Source: JANPEZ01 sp031423155 (GTDB lineage Bacteria; Actinomycetota; UBA4738; HRBIN12). Taken from it: a stretch of 64,000 nucleotides of DNA. A model generated the notes under the pieces. That model did no database searches and was not told where the DNA came from. It worked only from the letters and a program-made list of their open reading frames with translations. Below, in pieces: positions 1 through 10,057 of the stretch. The stretch covers positions 21,264 to 85,263 of the forward strand of contig JANPEZ010000010.1 of NCBI GenBank assembly GCA_031423155.1, given 5' to 3'. Within the stretch, counting starts at the first letter, position 1; every line of letters begins with the position of its first letter. The translations under genes were made by a program, and so were the position numbers.

Positions 1-922
1 ACTCGACGACCAGGCGCATCCCCTCGCGGTTGGATTCGTCCTTCAGGTCCGCGATGTCTTTGAGCTTGCCCGTCTTGACCAACTCGGCGATCTTCTCGGC
101 CAGCCGCGCCTTGTTGACCTGATACGGCAGCTCGGTGACGACGATCCTGGACCTTCCGTTGCTGCCTTCCTCGATCTGTGAAACCGCACGAACCTTGATC
201 GATCCGCGCCCGGTTTCGTAAGCGTCGCGTATCCCCTGGCGGCCCATGATGGTGGCCCCGGTCGGAAAGTCCGGACCCTTGATGAACTTCATCAGATCCT
301 CTGCCGTGGCTTCGGGGTTCTCCAGGAAATGCACCGCGGCGTCGATCACCTCGCCGAGGTTGTGAGGGGGGATGTTGGTCGCCATCCCCACCGCGATACC
401 CGCGGCGCCGTTGACGAGTAGGTTCGGGAAGCGCGAGGGCAGAACGGTCGGCTCCTGCTCGTACCCGTCGAAGTTCGGCACGAAGTCCACGGTCTCCGCG
501 TCGATGTCGCGGAGCATCTCCATGGCGATGGGCGCGAGGCGGGCCTCGGTGTACCTGTAGGCCGCCGCCGGGTCGCCGTCGACCGACCCGAAGTTCCCGT
601 GCCCGTCGACGAGCGGAACCCGCAGCGACCAGTCCTGAGCCATGCGGACCAACGCGTCGTATACCGACTGGTCGCCGTGGGGGTGGTACTTCTTGAGAAC
701 CTCGCCCACGGCCGAGACCGACTTGCGGTGAGGCCGGTCCGGGCGCAGGCCCGACTCGAACATCGACCACAAGATCCGTCGGTGCACGGGCTTCAGTCCG
801 TCTCGGACCTCCGGCAGGGCTCGCCCGACGATGACCGACATCGCATAGTCGAGGTAGGACCGCTGGATCTCGTCCTCGAGCTGGATCTGCTCGACGCGTC
901 CCGCGAAGAGGTTCTGCGACAC
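1..922 (-). CDS. gyrA: DNA gyrase subunit A, N-terminal part (runs off left edge)
   Basis: This is the breakage-reunion subunit of DNA gyrase, which introduces negative supercoils with GyrB. Only about 307 residues are present. A GTG start at 922 follows a GGGGGAG ribosome site. The N-terminus reads as a GyrA winged-helix domain, with [20 protein letters not shown] at residues 32-51. The catalytic tyrosine is Tyr124 in AYRYTE, where most GyrA proteins have AMRYTE. In the quinolone-resistance region ([10 protein letters not shown], residues 80-89) the position equal to E. coli Ser83 is Gln85, while the Asp87 equivalent is kept (Asp89). The gene starts 13 bp after gyrB ends, so the two are co-transcribed. 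GyrA is chosen over ParC because of this gyrB linkage and origin context. Confidence 0.97.
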   Translation of the reverse strand, partial: MSQNLFAGRVEQIQLEDEIQRSYLDYAMSVIVGRALPEVRDGLKPVHRRILWSMFESGLRPDRPHRKSVSAVGEVLKKYHPHGDQSVYDALVRMAQDWSLRVPLVDGHGNFGSVDGDPAAAYRYTEARLAPIAMEMLRDIDAETVDFVPNFDGYEQEPTVLPSRFPNLLVNGAAGIAVGMATNIPPHNLGEVIDAAVHFLENPEATAEDLMKFIKGPDFPTGATIMGRQGIRDAYETGRGSIKVRAVSQIEEGSNGRSRIVVTELPYQVNKARLAEKIAELVKTGKLKDIADLKDESNREGMRLVVE

Positions 923-935
923 CTAGCTCCCCCGC

Positions 936-2957
<2,022 letters not shown>

Positions 2958-3003
2958 TCACAGGTGACATTGAGGTGCGATTCGAGAGGCCGTTTCGGGC
3001 CAT

Positions 3004-3345
3004 CTACCTGCTGTTTCGCACCACTATCCGCACCTTGGAGATCCGCTCGGAGCCGAGGGCCTCATTGGCCTTCTTCCGGATCTCCTCGTTGAGGAATCGG
3101 GCTTGGGCTCCCCAGGTTCCATCGGTTGCGGAAACGATCAGAACACCGGACTCAAGACTCGCCGGAGCCGTCTCCGTCGAGAGCCTTTCGCCCACGACCT
3201 GGGGCCACATCGAAGCCAAGCGCCCGACCTCCATACCCCTTGCGAACAGCTGTTCTTTGAGCAATCCGTCGAAGATGTCGCCGATCGAGGACCCTTCGGA
3301 ACTGCGAGCATCCTTGCGTTTGCTCCAGCCCTTGGACGTCGGCAT
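3004..3345 (-). CDS. dciA: DciA-type (DUF721) replicative helicase operator
   Basis: A 113-residue DUF721/DciA protein. DciA proteins interact with the DnaB helicase and are thought to help load it in bacteria without DnaC or DnaI. The sequence has the expected short globular domain (from about residue 20) with WPQVVGERLSTETAP near the middle and a C-terminal region ending in a strand like ISKVRIVVR. A basic, flexible N-terminus precedes it. ATG at 3345 has a GAGAGGG ribosome site 9 bases upstream. It begins one base after the recF stop codon, the usual actinobacterial position between recF and gyrB, so it is in the dnaN-recF operon. Confidence 0.9.
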   Translation of the reverse strand: MPTSKGWSKRKDARSSEGSSIGDIFDGLLKEQLFARGMEVGRLASMWPQVVGERLSTETAPASLESGVLIVSATDGTWGAQARFLNEEIRKKANEALGSERISKVRIVVRNSR

Positions 3346-3346
3346 G

Positions 3347-4441
3347 TCAGAACCCTCTCACTGTGACGGAGCCCGCTTCGACGTCCCAGATCGCCGTCGA
3401 AGCCGCCGGCACATCGGCATCGTCGGCGACACTTACGGCGACCTGCCCGCCCCAGGTGGCCAGATGTTCGCCCACCTGATCGCGCCGGCGAGGATCGAGT
3501 GCGCTGAACGGATCATCGACGAGGAGAACCGGCGGTTCGCCCACTTCATCTCGGATCGCCGAGGCCAGGCCGAGCCGAAGGCAGAGGGCGGCGGCCCAAG
3601 CCTCCCCGTGACTCGCGAAGGATCGCGCTCCCAGATCGCGCACGGCAAGGGTCAGGTCGTCCCGGTGGGGACCGACGAGGGATGTCCGGCGAGCCAGTTC
3701 GTCCTGGCGGCGATCCTCGATGCAGCCTCGGAAGGCCGCCTCCAGATCGCCCGTTGCAGCCACGCTCGGGGCGTACTCGCACGCCAGCTCGTAGTGGGCG
3801 AGCCAGGTGAACTCGGCGGAGGCGTGCGGGGCAAGGCGGCTCAAGGCCTCCGCACGCCCCCTGGTGAGAGCCGCGCCGGCCTGGACCAGTTCTTCGTCCC
3901 AGATCTGCATCCCGAGAGGGGTTCCCCGGCCCTCCCACTCCTTCAGGAGACGGTTCCTCTGGCGCAGAGCGCGATCGTAAGCCGTTATCAGCCCTTCCTT
4001 GAGGGGCCAGAGCCCCGTAAGCGCTTCGTCCAGGAAACGGCGCCGATGCGAGGGCTCCCCGCGAACCACGTCCAGGTCGTCGGGGCCGAAGAAGACCGCG
4101 CGGACGCGGCGTTTCAGATCGCGCTTACGCCGAACCGGAGAACGATCGACCTTGACCCTGCTCGCGCCCTGACTCGGTATCTCGACCTCTACCAGGACCC
4201 GCCCTGCCAACGTGTCGACCTCCCCGCGCGCGTAGGCCGCGCTCGCTCCGTGGCGCACCAGGGACGTGTTCGCGGACACACGCGGGGAAGCCAGGGCGAA
4301 GACGAAGTACATGCCCTCGAGGAGGTTCGTCTTTCCCTCGCCGTTGGGTCCGACAAGGGTGATCAGCCCGGTGGGAACCGGCTCGAGTCGCGTGAGACTG
4401 TGGTTCCTGAAATCACGAAGCTCGACCCAAGACAGTTGCAC
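3347..4441 (-). CDS. recF: DNA replication and repair protein RecF
   Basis: An SMC-like ATPase of 364 residues that acts at stalled forks and gaps with RecO and RecR to load RecA. Walker A is GPNGEGKTN at residues 31-39. The signature and Walker B region lie near the C-terminus in LLVDDPFSALDP, a RecF hallmark. The middle contains the arm region with FFGPDDLDVVRGEPSHRRRFLD. The start is GTG at 4441, giving the classic short strand before DFRNH. It lies 18 bp after dnaN and 1 bp before dciA, so it is probably translated from the dnaN transcript. Confidence 0.96.
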   Translation of the reverse strand: MQLSWVELRDFRNHSLTRLEPVPTGLITLVGPNGEGKTNLLEGMYFVFALASPRVSANTSLVRHGASAAYARGEVDTLAGRVLVEVEIPSQGASRVKVDRSPVRRKRDLKRRVRAVFFGPDDLDVVRGEPSHRRRFLDEALTGLWPLKEGLITAYDRALRQRNRLLKEWEGRGTPLGMQIWDEELVQAGAALTRGRAEALSRLAPHASAEFTWLAHYELACEYAPSVAATGDLEAAFRGCIEDRRQDELARRTSLVGPHRDDLTLAVRDLGARSFASHGEAWAAALCLRLGLASAIRDEVGEPPVLLVDDPFSALDPRRRDQVGEHLATWGGQVAVSVADDADVPAASTAIWDVEAGSVTVRGF

Positions 4442-4459
4442 CGCAGGCGATATCCGCCT

Positions 4460-5566
4460 TCAGCTTACCGTCGCAGGAAGACGCACCGGCATCACGAGAT
4501 AGGTGAACTCGTCGCCCTCACCGCGGACTACCCCCGGCTTCAACCCGTCGCGCACGTCGATCCTGACGGTCTCGCCGGTGGCGGCGGTAAGCCCGTCGGC
4601 GAAGTACTGGGGGTTGAACGCAACCGTGAGATCCTCCCCTTCGTAACGCGCTTCAACGGTCTCGACGGCCTGGCCCAGGTCCGGCGAGGAGGATGAGAGT
4701 TTCACGCCGAGCGCGTTGAACTCCAGGCGAACCGGGGTCGTGTCGCGGGCCAGCAGGCCGACGCGGCGGACCGCGTCGAGCAGCTGTTGGCGAGAGACCG
4801 ACATTCGGCTCTCGTGGGTCTCGGGAAGCAGCTGCCGGTAGTTCGGGAACTCGCCCTCGATCAATCGCGAGGTCATCGTCAGATTCGCGACCTTGAACGA
4901 GACCTGGCTCTCGTCGACGAACAGCTCCACGGAACCCTTCTCGTCGGTTGCGGCGGCGCGGCCGGCTTCGGCCATCGCACGCTCGGGCACGATCGCGCGG
5001 GCCTCGGCATCGGCCGTGGCAACCAGCTCGCGGATCGAGAGGCGGTACGAGTCCGTGGCAACCAGAACCACGCCCTCGCGGGTCACCTCGAGCAGCACTC
5101 CCGTGAGAACCGGGCGGGCTTCATCGCGCGAGGCCGCCCTGGCAACCTGGTTCACAGCCTCGGCGAAGCGGCCCGCCTCGACGGTGATCCGTGTCCCACT
5201 GGGCTCCTGCAGTGCCGGGAAGTCTTCCGCCGGAAGCAATCTCAGCGATCCCTCGTATGCGGCGCAGCGCAGACGCGCCTGACTCTGATCGGTCTCGACC
5301 TCGACCGGCGCGTCCGACAGCGACTTCACCGTGTCGGCGACGAGCCGGGCCGGCACCAGCGCCACGCCGGCCTCTGTCACCTGAACGCCATCGAGAACCA
5401 GTCGGGCGGAAACCTCAAGGTCGGTGGTCATCAACGTGAGCCGTCCGTCATCGGACGCCTCGATCAAGACTCCGGTGAGCGCCGGGATCCCCGGCCTCGA
5501 CGACACTCCCCGCTGAACGGTCTGCAGCGCTTCGGAAAGCGCGTCTCTGTCACACCGGAACTTCAC
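4460..5566 (-). CDS. dnaN: DNA polymerase III sliding clamp (beta subunit)
   Basis: The ring-shaped processivity clamp of the replicative polymerase, 368 residues in three similar domains. The C-terminal end (FTYLVMPVRLP) is the typical clamp tail that borders the peptide-binding pocket. I prefer the GTG at 5566 (second residue Lys, MKFRCDRDAL) because AGGGGG lies 8 bases upstream; an alternative GTG at 5575 would overlap that ribosome site. It follows dnaA with a 203-bp gap that carries the presumed origin, and leads into recF. Confidence 0.96.
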   Translation of the reverse strand: MKFRCDRDALSEALQTVQRGVSSRPGIPALTGVLIEASDDGRLTLMTTDLEVSARLVLDGVQVTEAGVALVPARLVADTVKSLSDAPVEVETDQSQARLRCAAYEGSLRLLPAEDFPALQEPSGTRITVEAGRFAEAVNQVARAASRDEARPVLTGVLLEVTREGVVLVATDSYRLSIRELVATADAEARAIVPERAMAEAGRAAATDEKGSVELFVDESQVSFKVANLTMTSRLIEGEFPNYRQLLPETHESRMSVSRQQLLDAVRRVGLLARDTTPVRLEFNALGVKLSSSSPDLGQAVETVEARYEGEDLTVAFNPQYFADGLTAATGETVRIDVRDGLKPGVVRGEGDEFTYLVMPVRLPATVS

Positions 5567-5769
5567 CGTGCCCACCCCCTGTCTCTGAAAGCCTTATATC
5601 CATCCCAGTAGTAGTAGGTCCTGTGCAAAGGTGCACAACGGGTACCTTTTCCCAGCGTAACGGCAGGGTCCGACATGGGGAAACCATGTGCGCTGCCGGA
5701 CCTATCGGCCGTATCCCACACGTTAGGCCGCCCGCAGCGCACAGCCGGTCCCCTGCTTTTCCACATGGT
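5567..5769. other. Candidate oriC (dnaA-dnaN intergenic region)
   Basis: A non-coding gap between dnaA and dnaN, the usual place for bacterial origins. Seen directly: a perfect DnaA-box match to TTWTNCACA, TTTTCCACA, at 5757-5765 (plus strand); a one-mismatch box CTTTGCACA at 5622-5630 (minus strand); a GGAC spacer; then three CTA triplets and CTG on the minus strand (5617-5606), continuing into a somewhat AT-richer GGATATAAGG. Box, GC spacer and CTA repeats (3'-GAT-5' on the other strand) match the described basal unwinding element with DnaA-trios. A nested inverted repeat spans 5661-5698. That this is the working origin is inference from position and motifs. Confidence 0.75.
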
Positions 5770-7170
5770 TCAAGCGCCTCCCCTGACCTGTCCGCGGATG
5801 ATCCGAGTGAGGTCCTGAACGTGACGGAAGGTGGTGTCGCGAGCCCTCATGTCGGCCTCGACCTTCTTGATCGCGTGAAGGGCGGTCGTGTGGTCTCGGT
5901 TGAAGGCCTCGCCGATCTTGATGAGCGACGAACCGGTGCACTCACGCATGAGGTACATCGCGATGTGGCGAGCGTTAGTGAGCGGCCTGGACCGGCTCTT
6001 CGAGACCAGATCGCCGACGGACAAAGTGAAGTACTTCGCCGTCTCTTCCATGATCAGCTGTGGAGGGATCTCGTTCTCGGTCTGGGGGAGCAGATCCTGC
6101 AAGGCGCGCTCGGCCAACTCGACGTCGATAGCCTGACCGGTCAGCTCCGACCAGGCGACGACCCTGACCAGGGCCCCCTCTAGTTCACGCACGCTCTGGT
6201 CGAACTTGGAGGCCACGAACTCGACCACACCGGCCGGGACCTGGATCTTCTCTCGCTCAGCTTTCACCTGCAGGATCGCTATCCGTGTTTCGAGGTCGGG
6301 AGGCTGCACATCGACGCAGAGACCCCACCGGAATCGGCTGACCAGCCTTTCTTCGAGGCCGGACAGCTCGTTGGGAGGCCTGTCGGAGGCTATGACGATC
6401 TGCCTGCCGGCTCCGTGCAGGTGGTTGAAGGTGTGGAAGAACTCGGTCTGAGTCTCCTCGCGCTTGGCCAGGAACTGGATGTCATCGACCAGCAGCACGT
6501 CGACCTCGCGGTATTTGTGGCGGAAAGCGTCCCCCTGCCGTTCGCGAACCGCCTTGATGAACTCGGTAACGAACTGTTCGGAGGTGACGTACTTCACGCG
6601 GATCCCCGGCAACAACCGGTAGACGTGATGGCCGACCGCTATCAGCAGATGTGTCTTGCCCAGACCCACGCCCCCGTAGATGAACAACGGGTTGTAGGCC
6701 TTCGAGGGGGGAGCTTCAGCGACCGCCATCGCGGCGGCGTGAGCGAATCGGTTCGACTGACCCGGGACGAACGCATCGAAGGTGTACCCGGGGAAGGGAA
6801 GTCCCGGGGCGCCCAGAGGCCGATCGGAGGAAGGAGAAGCGGCCGGCGGACGAGCCGGGGCCTCGGGGATGAAGATCGGTTGTTCGGCCCGAGGTTCGCG
6901 CATCGCCTGATCGGTCACGAGATTCACATGCATCTCGTGACCCGCCAGGTCGCTCGCTACCTGTTCGATAAGTTGAAGATGGTTGCGCGCCAGGCGTTCT
7001 CGAACCAGGTCAGAGGGCGCGATCAGCTTCAGCGTGTCTTCATCGAGGCTCGCGGCGCGCACATCGGCGAACCACATGGCGATGGTGCTCTCGGGCAACT
7101 CAGCGCGAGCGCGATCGAGAACCTTCGTCCAGGCCTCGCGCGCCGCTTGTTCAGAAAAAGCTATCGCCAT
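5770..7170 (-). CDS. dnaA: Chromosomal replication initiator protein DnaA
   Basis: The AAA+ origin-binding initiator, 466 residues from ATG 7170. Domain I covers roughly the first 85 residues, a Pro/Ala-rich linker follows, then the AAA+ domain with Walker [10 protein letters not shown] (residues 166-174) and Walker [10 protein letters not shown]. Domain IV at the C-terminus has the DnaA-box reader with [19 protein letters not shown] 60 bases upstream would add 20 residues encoded by the DnaA-box cluster, so it is rejected. Box-like sites GTATCCACA (7173-7181) and CTTTCCACA (7186-7194) abut the start, and a box lies in its promoter, which suggests autoregulation. Confidence 0.97.
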   Translation of the reverse strand: MAIAFSEQAAREAWTKVLDRARAELPESTIAMWFADVRAASLDEDTLKLIAPSDLVRERLARNHLQLIEQVASDLAGHEMHVNLVTDQAMREPRAEQPIFIPEAPARPPAASPSSDRPLGAPGLPFPGYTFDAFVPGQSNRFAHAAAMAVAEAPPSKAYNPLFIYGGVGLGKTHLLIAVGHHVYRLLPGIRVKYVTSEQFVTEFIKAVRERQGDAFRHKYREVDVLLVDDIQFLAKREETQTEFFHTFNHLHGAGRQIVIASDRPPNELSGLEERLVSRFRWGLCVDVQPPDLETRIAILQVKAEREKIQVPAGVVEFVASKFDQSVRELEGALVRVVAWSELTGQAIDVELAERALQDLLPQTENEIPPQLIMEETAKYFTLSVGDLVSKSRSRPLTNARHIAMYLMRECTGSSLIKIGEAFNRDHTTALHAIKKVEADMRARDTTFRHVQDLTRIIRGQVRGGA

Positions 7171-7274
7171 GCGTATCCACAGAACCTTTCCACAGCGGTG
7201 GAAAAACCTTCGGGGGAAGGCAGAGGCCACGCACGACCGGAGAAGCGGGCCACCTCGGGGGGAAGGCGAGGCGG

Positions 7275-7301
7275 ACTATAGCACCGGCGTTTTCCACACA
7301 A
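7275..7301 (-). promoter_or_regulatory. Probable dnaA promoter with an internal DnaA box
   Basis: On the minus strand TATAGT (7280-7275) is a good -10 hexamer; a weaker -35 such as TTGTGT or TCTTGT lies 15-17 bases upstream (around 7296-7303). The perfect DnaA box TTTTCCACA (plus strand 7290-7298) falls between them. Binding of DnaA there should block RNA polymerase. The promoter is predicted from sequence only. Confidence 0.5.
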
Positions 7302-7346
7302 GACCCTGAAGGGGCCCTTTTGGCGCTCTTTTCGTGCTTGGGCCCT

Positions 7347-7376
7347 TTGTCCTGCGGCGATGCCGCCACGTATACT
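7347..7376 (+). promoter_or_regulatory. Probable rpmH operon promoter
   Basis: TTGTCC (7347-7352) and TATACT (7371-7376) are separated by 18 bp and lie 49 bp upstream of the rpmH ATG. This fits a housekeeping sigma promoter for rpmH-rnpA-yidD-yidC. The rest of the 254-bp dnaA-rpmH gap holds the dnaA promoter and DnaA-box-like sites but no gene. Confidence 0.5.
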
Positions 7377-7424
7377 CTGCCCCTGCCGGCCGGGAGCCGG
7401 CACTTTTATCGAAAGGCTAGCTGG

Positions 7425-7562
7425 ATGTCCAAGCGCACGTATCAGCCGAACACCCGCCGCCGGGCCAAGAAGCACGGCTTCCGTGCGCGTATGCGTACCC
7501 GCGCCGGACGCGCGATCCTCTCGCGCCGCCGCACCAAGGGCCGCACGAGCTTGTCGGCCTGA
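7425..7562 (+). CDS. rpmH: 50S ribosomal protein L34
   Basis: A 45-residue, very basic ribosomal protein, the normal length. It begins [19 protein letters not shown] and ends [11 protein letters not shown], both family hallmarks. GAAAGG lies upstream of ATG 7425. The frame is open to 7320, but that extension is in the promoter. It heads the plus-strand arm leaving the origin and is followed by rnpA after 16 bp. Confidence 0.97.
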   Translation: MSKRTYQPNTRRRAKKHGFRARMRTRAGRAILSRRRTKGRTSLSA

Positions 7563-7578
7563 CGGGGAGCCGAGCTCC

Positions 7579-7887
7579 TTGCGCTCGCGCGAGATCCGGC
7601 GTGTGCTCGGCCAAGGCCGACCCCTTCACGGGAAGCTGGTGGTATCTTTCGTCGCGCCCGGCCCGAGTGACTCCGCCTTCATCGCCGCGCGCCGCATAGG
7701 CGGCGCCGTCCAGCGGAACAGGGCCCGGCGCATCCTGCGAGCGGCCTGGAAACAGGTATCCGTGCAGGTAGATGAGGGTTTGGAGGTTGTCCTGGTGGCG
7801 AGAGAAGCCATAAGGGGGGCCAAGACGCAGGATCTGGTGAGTGAGATGTCGGAGCTTTTCGACCGTGCGGGACTGATGCGCGCATGA
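7579..7887 (+). CDS. rnpA: Ribonuclease P protein component
   Basis: The protein cofactor of RNase P, which assists the catalytic RNA in trimming pre-tRNA 5' ends. 102 residues from a TTG start at 7579, chosen because GGGGAG lies 9 bases upstream and the following residues (LRSREIRRVLGQG) fit the family N-terminus. The RNA-binding RNR motif is present in GGAVQRNRARRILR. The far longer upstream frame overlaps rpmH and is not real. It overlaps yidD by 4 bases (ATGA), so translation is coupled. Confidence 0.93.
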   Translation: MRSREIRRVLGQGRPLHGKLVVSFVAPGPSDSAFIAARRIGGAVQRNRARRILRAAWKQVSVQVDEGLEVVLVAREAIRGAKTQDLVSEMSELFDRAGLMRA

Positions 7888-8180
7888 CCTTCATCCGTGG
7901 CGTCCTGCGCCTGCTCGGGGCACCTGCCAGAGCTCTGCTGATCGGAGCCATACGGCTCTATCGGCTGACCCTTTCGGGTTGGGTCGGCGGGCAGTGCCGC
8001 TTCTACCCGACCTGCTCTAGCTACGCGGAGGACGCGATCCGCGAGCTGGGCGCCGTGCGAGGCTCAGGGAAGGCCGCGTGGCGGATCGCGCGATGCAATC
8101 CCTTCGGCCGAGGTGGGGTCGACCACGTTACGTATGATAAGGTCACACAGGCTCAGCACGGGCGAGGGGCTGCGGCATGA
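7884..8180 (+). CDS. yidD: Membrane protein insertion efficiency factor YidD
   Basis: A small (98 residues) membrane-associated protein of the YidD family, which assists YidC-dependent insertion. The family core is clear: an amphipathic N-terminus, then CRFYPTCSSYAEDAI and the RCNPFGRGGVDHV motif. It overlaps rnpA by 4 bases upstream and yidC by 4 bases downstream, the standard rpmH-rnpA-yidD-yidC order. The C-terminus runs a little past the usual end, as is common in actinobacteria. Confidence 0.95.
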   Translation: MTFIRGVLRLLGAPARALLIGAIRLYRLTLSGWVGGQCRFYPTCSSYAEDAIRELGAVRGSGKAAWRIARCNPFGRGGVDHVTYDKVTQAQHGRGAAA

Positions 8181-9343
8181 CCCGCGCCCTCGCTGAGATC
8201 CCCGTGATCTCGCCCCTGTTCCAGTCCCTGCTCAACGGGATCGGCTGGGTTTTGGCCCAGATCTACGACTTGGTGGGCAACTACGGCGTCGCGATCGTGA
8301 TCTTGACCATCCTGATCAGGGTCATCCTGCTCCCCTTGGGGATCAAGCAGATCAAGTCCATGCAGGCTATGCAGGCGGTTGGTCCCAAGGTAAAAGAGCT
8401 CCAGAAGAAGTACAAGGGCAACAAAGCCAAGATCAACGAAGAGACGATGAAGCTCTACAGCCAGTACGGCGTGAACCCCTTCGGCGGGTGCCTGCCGATG
8501 CTGCTCACCTTCCCCTTTCTGATAGCGATGTATTCGATCTTGAGGGCGCCCTCGCTGGTCCCGGCCAAGAACGCGAGCGGGCAAGCGATCTACGAGGTGC
8601 ACAACAGCCATCTTCCTATCGACAGCGAGCTCTTCCGGACGGTGATCACCCACGAGGAGACCCAGTTCCTCGGGCTCGACCTAGCCTGCTCCGCCTCCCA
8701 GGCGGGTACTCAAGCCGGCCAGAGCGACAGCGCCGGGGAGCCACTGGTGGAGGGCACGCCTATCGCAGCCGATGACGGCTCCGAGCTCCCATTCACGGTC
8801 ACCGCCTCGACGATGCTCGATTGCGGCCAGGGGATCCCAACCAAGATCCCCTACTTCATGTTCCTGATCTTGATGATCGGTTCGACCTTCTACCAGCAGC
8901 GACAGATGCAGAAAGCCAGCCCCCCGGGCGCGATGTCACAACAGCAGCAGGCGATCATGAAGGTGATGCCGGTCATGTTCGGGGTGTTCGGTTTCCAGTT
9001 CGCCTCAGGACTGGTCATCTACTGGACGGTCTCGAACCTGCTTCAGATAGGCCAGCAGTACGGCCTGCTCAAGGCCGGTCATATCGGACCCGACGCGCTT
9101 GAGCGACGCGCGGCCCAGCAGGCGACGAGACCGCAGAAGAAGCCGGGCCGCCTCGCGAGCATGATGGACCAGGCCGCTGAAGAACGTAAGCGCCGTGAAG
9201 CGGCTACGGGCAAGCGCCCGACCAAGCCAGGCGCGAGCAAGGGCGGCAAGCCGGGCGCTTCGGGCCAGAAGAAGCCCGCGCCCGGAAGCAAGCCGACGCC
9301 CAAGAAGAAGAAGCCAGGAGGCAGCGGTGGCAAAGCAAACTGA
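8177..9343 (+). CDS. yidC: Membrane protein insertase YidC/Oxa1
   Basis: A 388-residue insertase that places proteins into the cytoplasmic membrane, alone or with Sec. It has no large periplasmic P1 domain. A first transmembrane segment near residues 28-55 precedes the conserved hydrophilic hairpin (GPKVKELQKKYKGN). Further membrane segments follow near 110-130, 225-245 and 270-300. A roughly 65-residue extracytoplasmic loop (about 150-220) is enriched in Ala, Gly and acidic residues. The tail is rich in Lys, Pro and Gly, typical of Gram-positive YidC that contacts ribosomes. The start overlaps yidD (ATGA). Confidence 0.95.
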   Translation: MTRALAEIPVISPLFQSLLNGIGWVLAQIYDLVGNYGVAIVILTILIRVILLPLGIKQIKSMQAMQAVGPKVKELQKKYKGNKAKINEETMKLYSQYGVNPFGGCLPMLLTFPFLIAMYSILRAPSLVPAKNASGQAIYEVHNSHLPIDSELFRTVITHEETQFLGLDLACSASQAGTQAGQSDSAGEPLVEGTPIAADDGSELPFTVTASTMLDCGQGIPTKIPYFMFLILMIGSTFYQQRQMQKASPPGAMSQQQQAIMKVMPVMFGVFGFQFASGLVIYWTVSNLLQIGQQYGLLKAGHIGPDALERRAAQQATRPQKKPGRLASMMDQAAEERKRREAATGKRPTKPGASKGGKPGASGQKKPAPGSKPTPKKKKPGGSGGKAN

Positions 9344-9980
9344 GCAGCGCGGTTCAACCGTGGAGGAGGCCGTAGAGGCCGCCCTCGCCGAGCTCGGGAT
9401 CACCGAGCAGGAAGCTCGGATCGAGGTCCTCCAGGAGCCCAAAGGGGGCTTCCTCGGAGTGGGCTCGCAGGAGGCCCTGGTCAGGGTAAGCGTCAGGTCC
9501 GAGCAACCCGACCCTGAGGAGTTGGAGGACCAGGCCGACGCGGTCGCGGACTTCATAGATGAGCTGATGATCAAGATGGACCTGGATGCCCACGCCGAGC
9601 CTGTGCTCCATGGCTCACACATGTACGTGGATATCGTCGGAGATGACGACGATGACCTAGCCCTGCTCATCGGTCGCCACGGCCAGACCCTCGAGGCCAT
9701 CCAGGAGCTCACGCGAATGGCCGTCGGCCGCCGGCTGGACGAGCGCGTTCGCGTGATGGTCGACGTCGAGGACTACCGCAAGCGCCGTGAAGAGCGGCTC
9801 GTCTCCCGGGCTCAGGAGATCGCATCCCGAGTGGCGAAGACCGGACGCGAGGAGGAACTCGACCCGATGAACCCCTACGAGCGCAAGCTCGTCCACGACG
9901 CTGTGGCCGAGGTGACGGGGGTAGAGAGCACCTCACGAGGCGAGGAACCCAACCGCTTCGTGGTGATCCGGAAGCGCTAG
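9327..9980 (+). CDS. khpB: RNA-binding protein KhpB (Jag/SpoIIIJ-associated)
   Basis: A cytoplasmic RNA-binding protein of 217 residues that works with KhpA in RNA control linked to cell division and envelope growth. GTG 9327 has a perfect AGGAGG 5 bases upstream and overlaps the end of yidC by 17 bases, which decides the start against a longer frame. Domains in order: a Jag-N domain with EPKGGFLGVGSQEA (about 1-55), a KH-like domain with GRHGQTLEAIQELTR, and a C-terminal R3H domain with MNPYERKLVHDAV. This order and position beside yidC are standard. Confidence 0.95.
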   Translation: MAKQTEQRGSTVEEAVEAALAELGITEQEARIEVLQEPKGGFLGVGSQEALVRVSVRSEQPDPEELEDQADAVADFIDELMIKMDLDAHAEPVLHGSHMYVDIVGDDDDDLALLIGRHGQTLEAIQELTRMAVGRRLDERVRVMVDVEDYRKRREERLVSRAQEIASRVAKTGREEELDPMNPYERKLVHDAVAEVTGVESTSRGEEPNRFVVIRKR

Positions 9981-10057
9981 TCGCAAGGCCGGCGGCCCCT
10001 GCGGCCGATCGGAAGACCCCCTACGATGTCGGTCGTGGCCATCGAGCCCCTCGGAGC

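Noticed and set aside
7171..7230. Upstream GTG start for dnaA (20 extra residues)
   Set aside because: The extra codons lie in a cluster of DnaA-box-like sites, have no ribosome site, and the DnaA family start fits ATG 7170.
7171..7424. dnaA-rpmH gap as the main origin
   Set aside because: It has DnaA-box-like sites but no CTA-triplet tract or unwinding region; the dnaA-dnaN gap has a better layout. A bipartite origin using both gaps remains possible.
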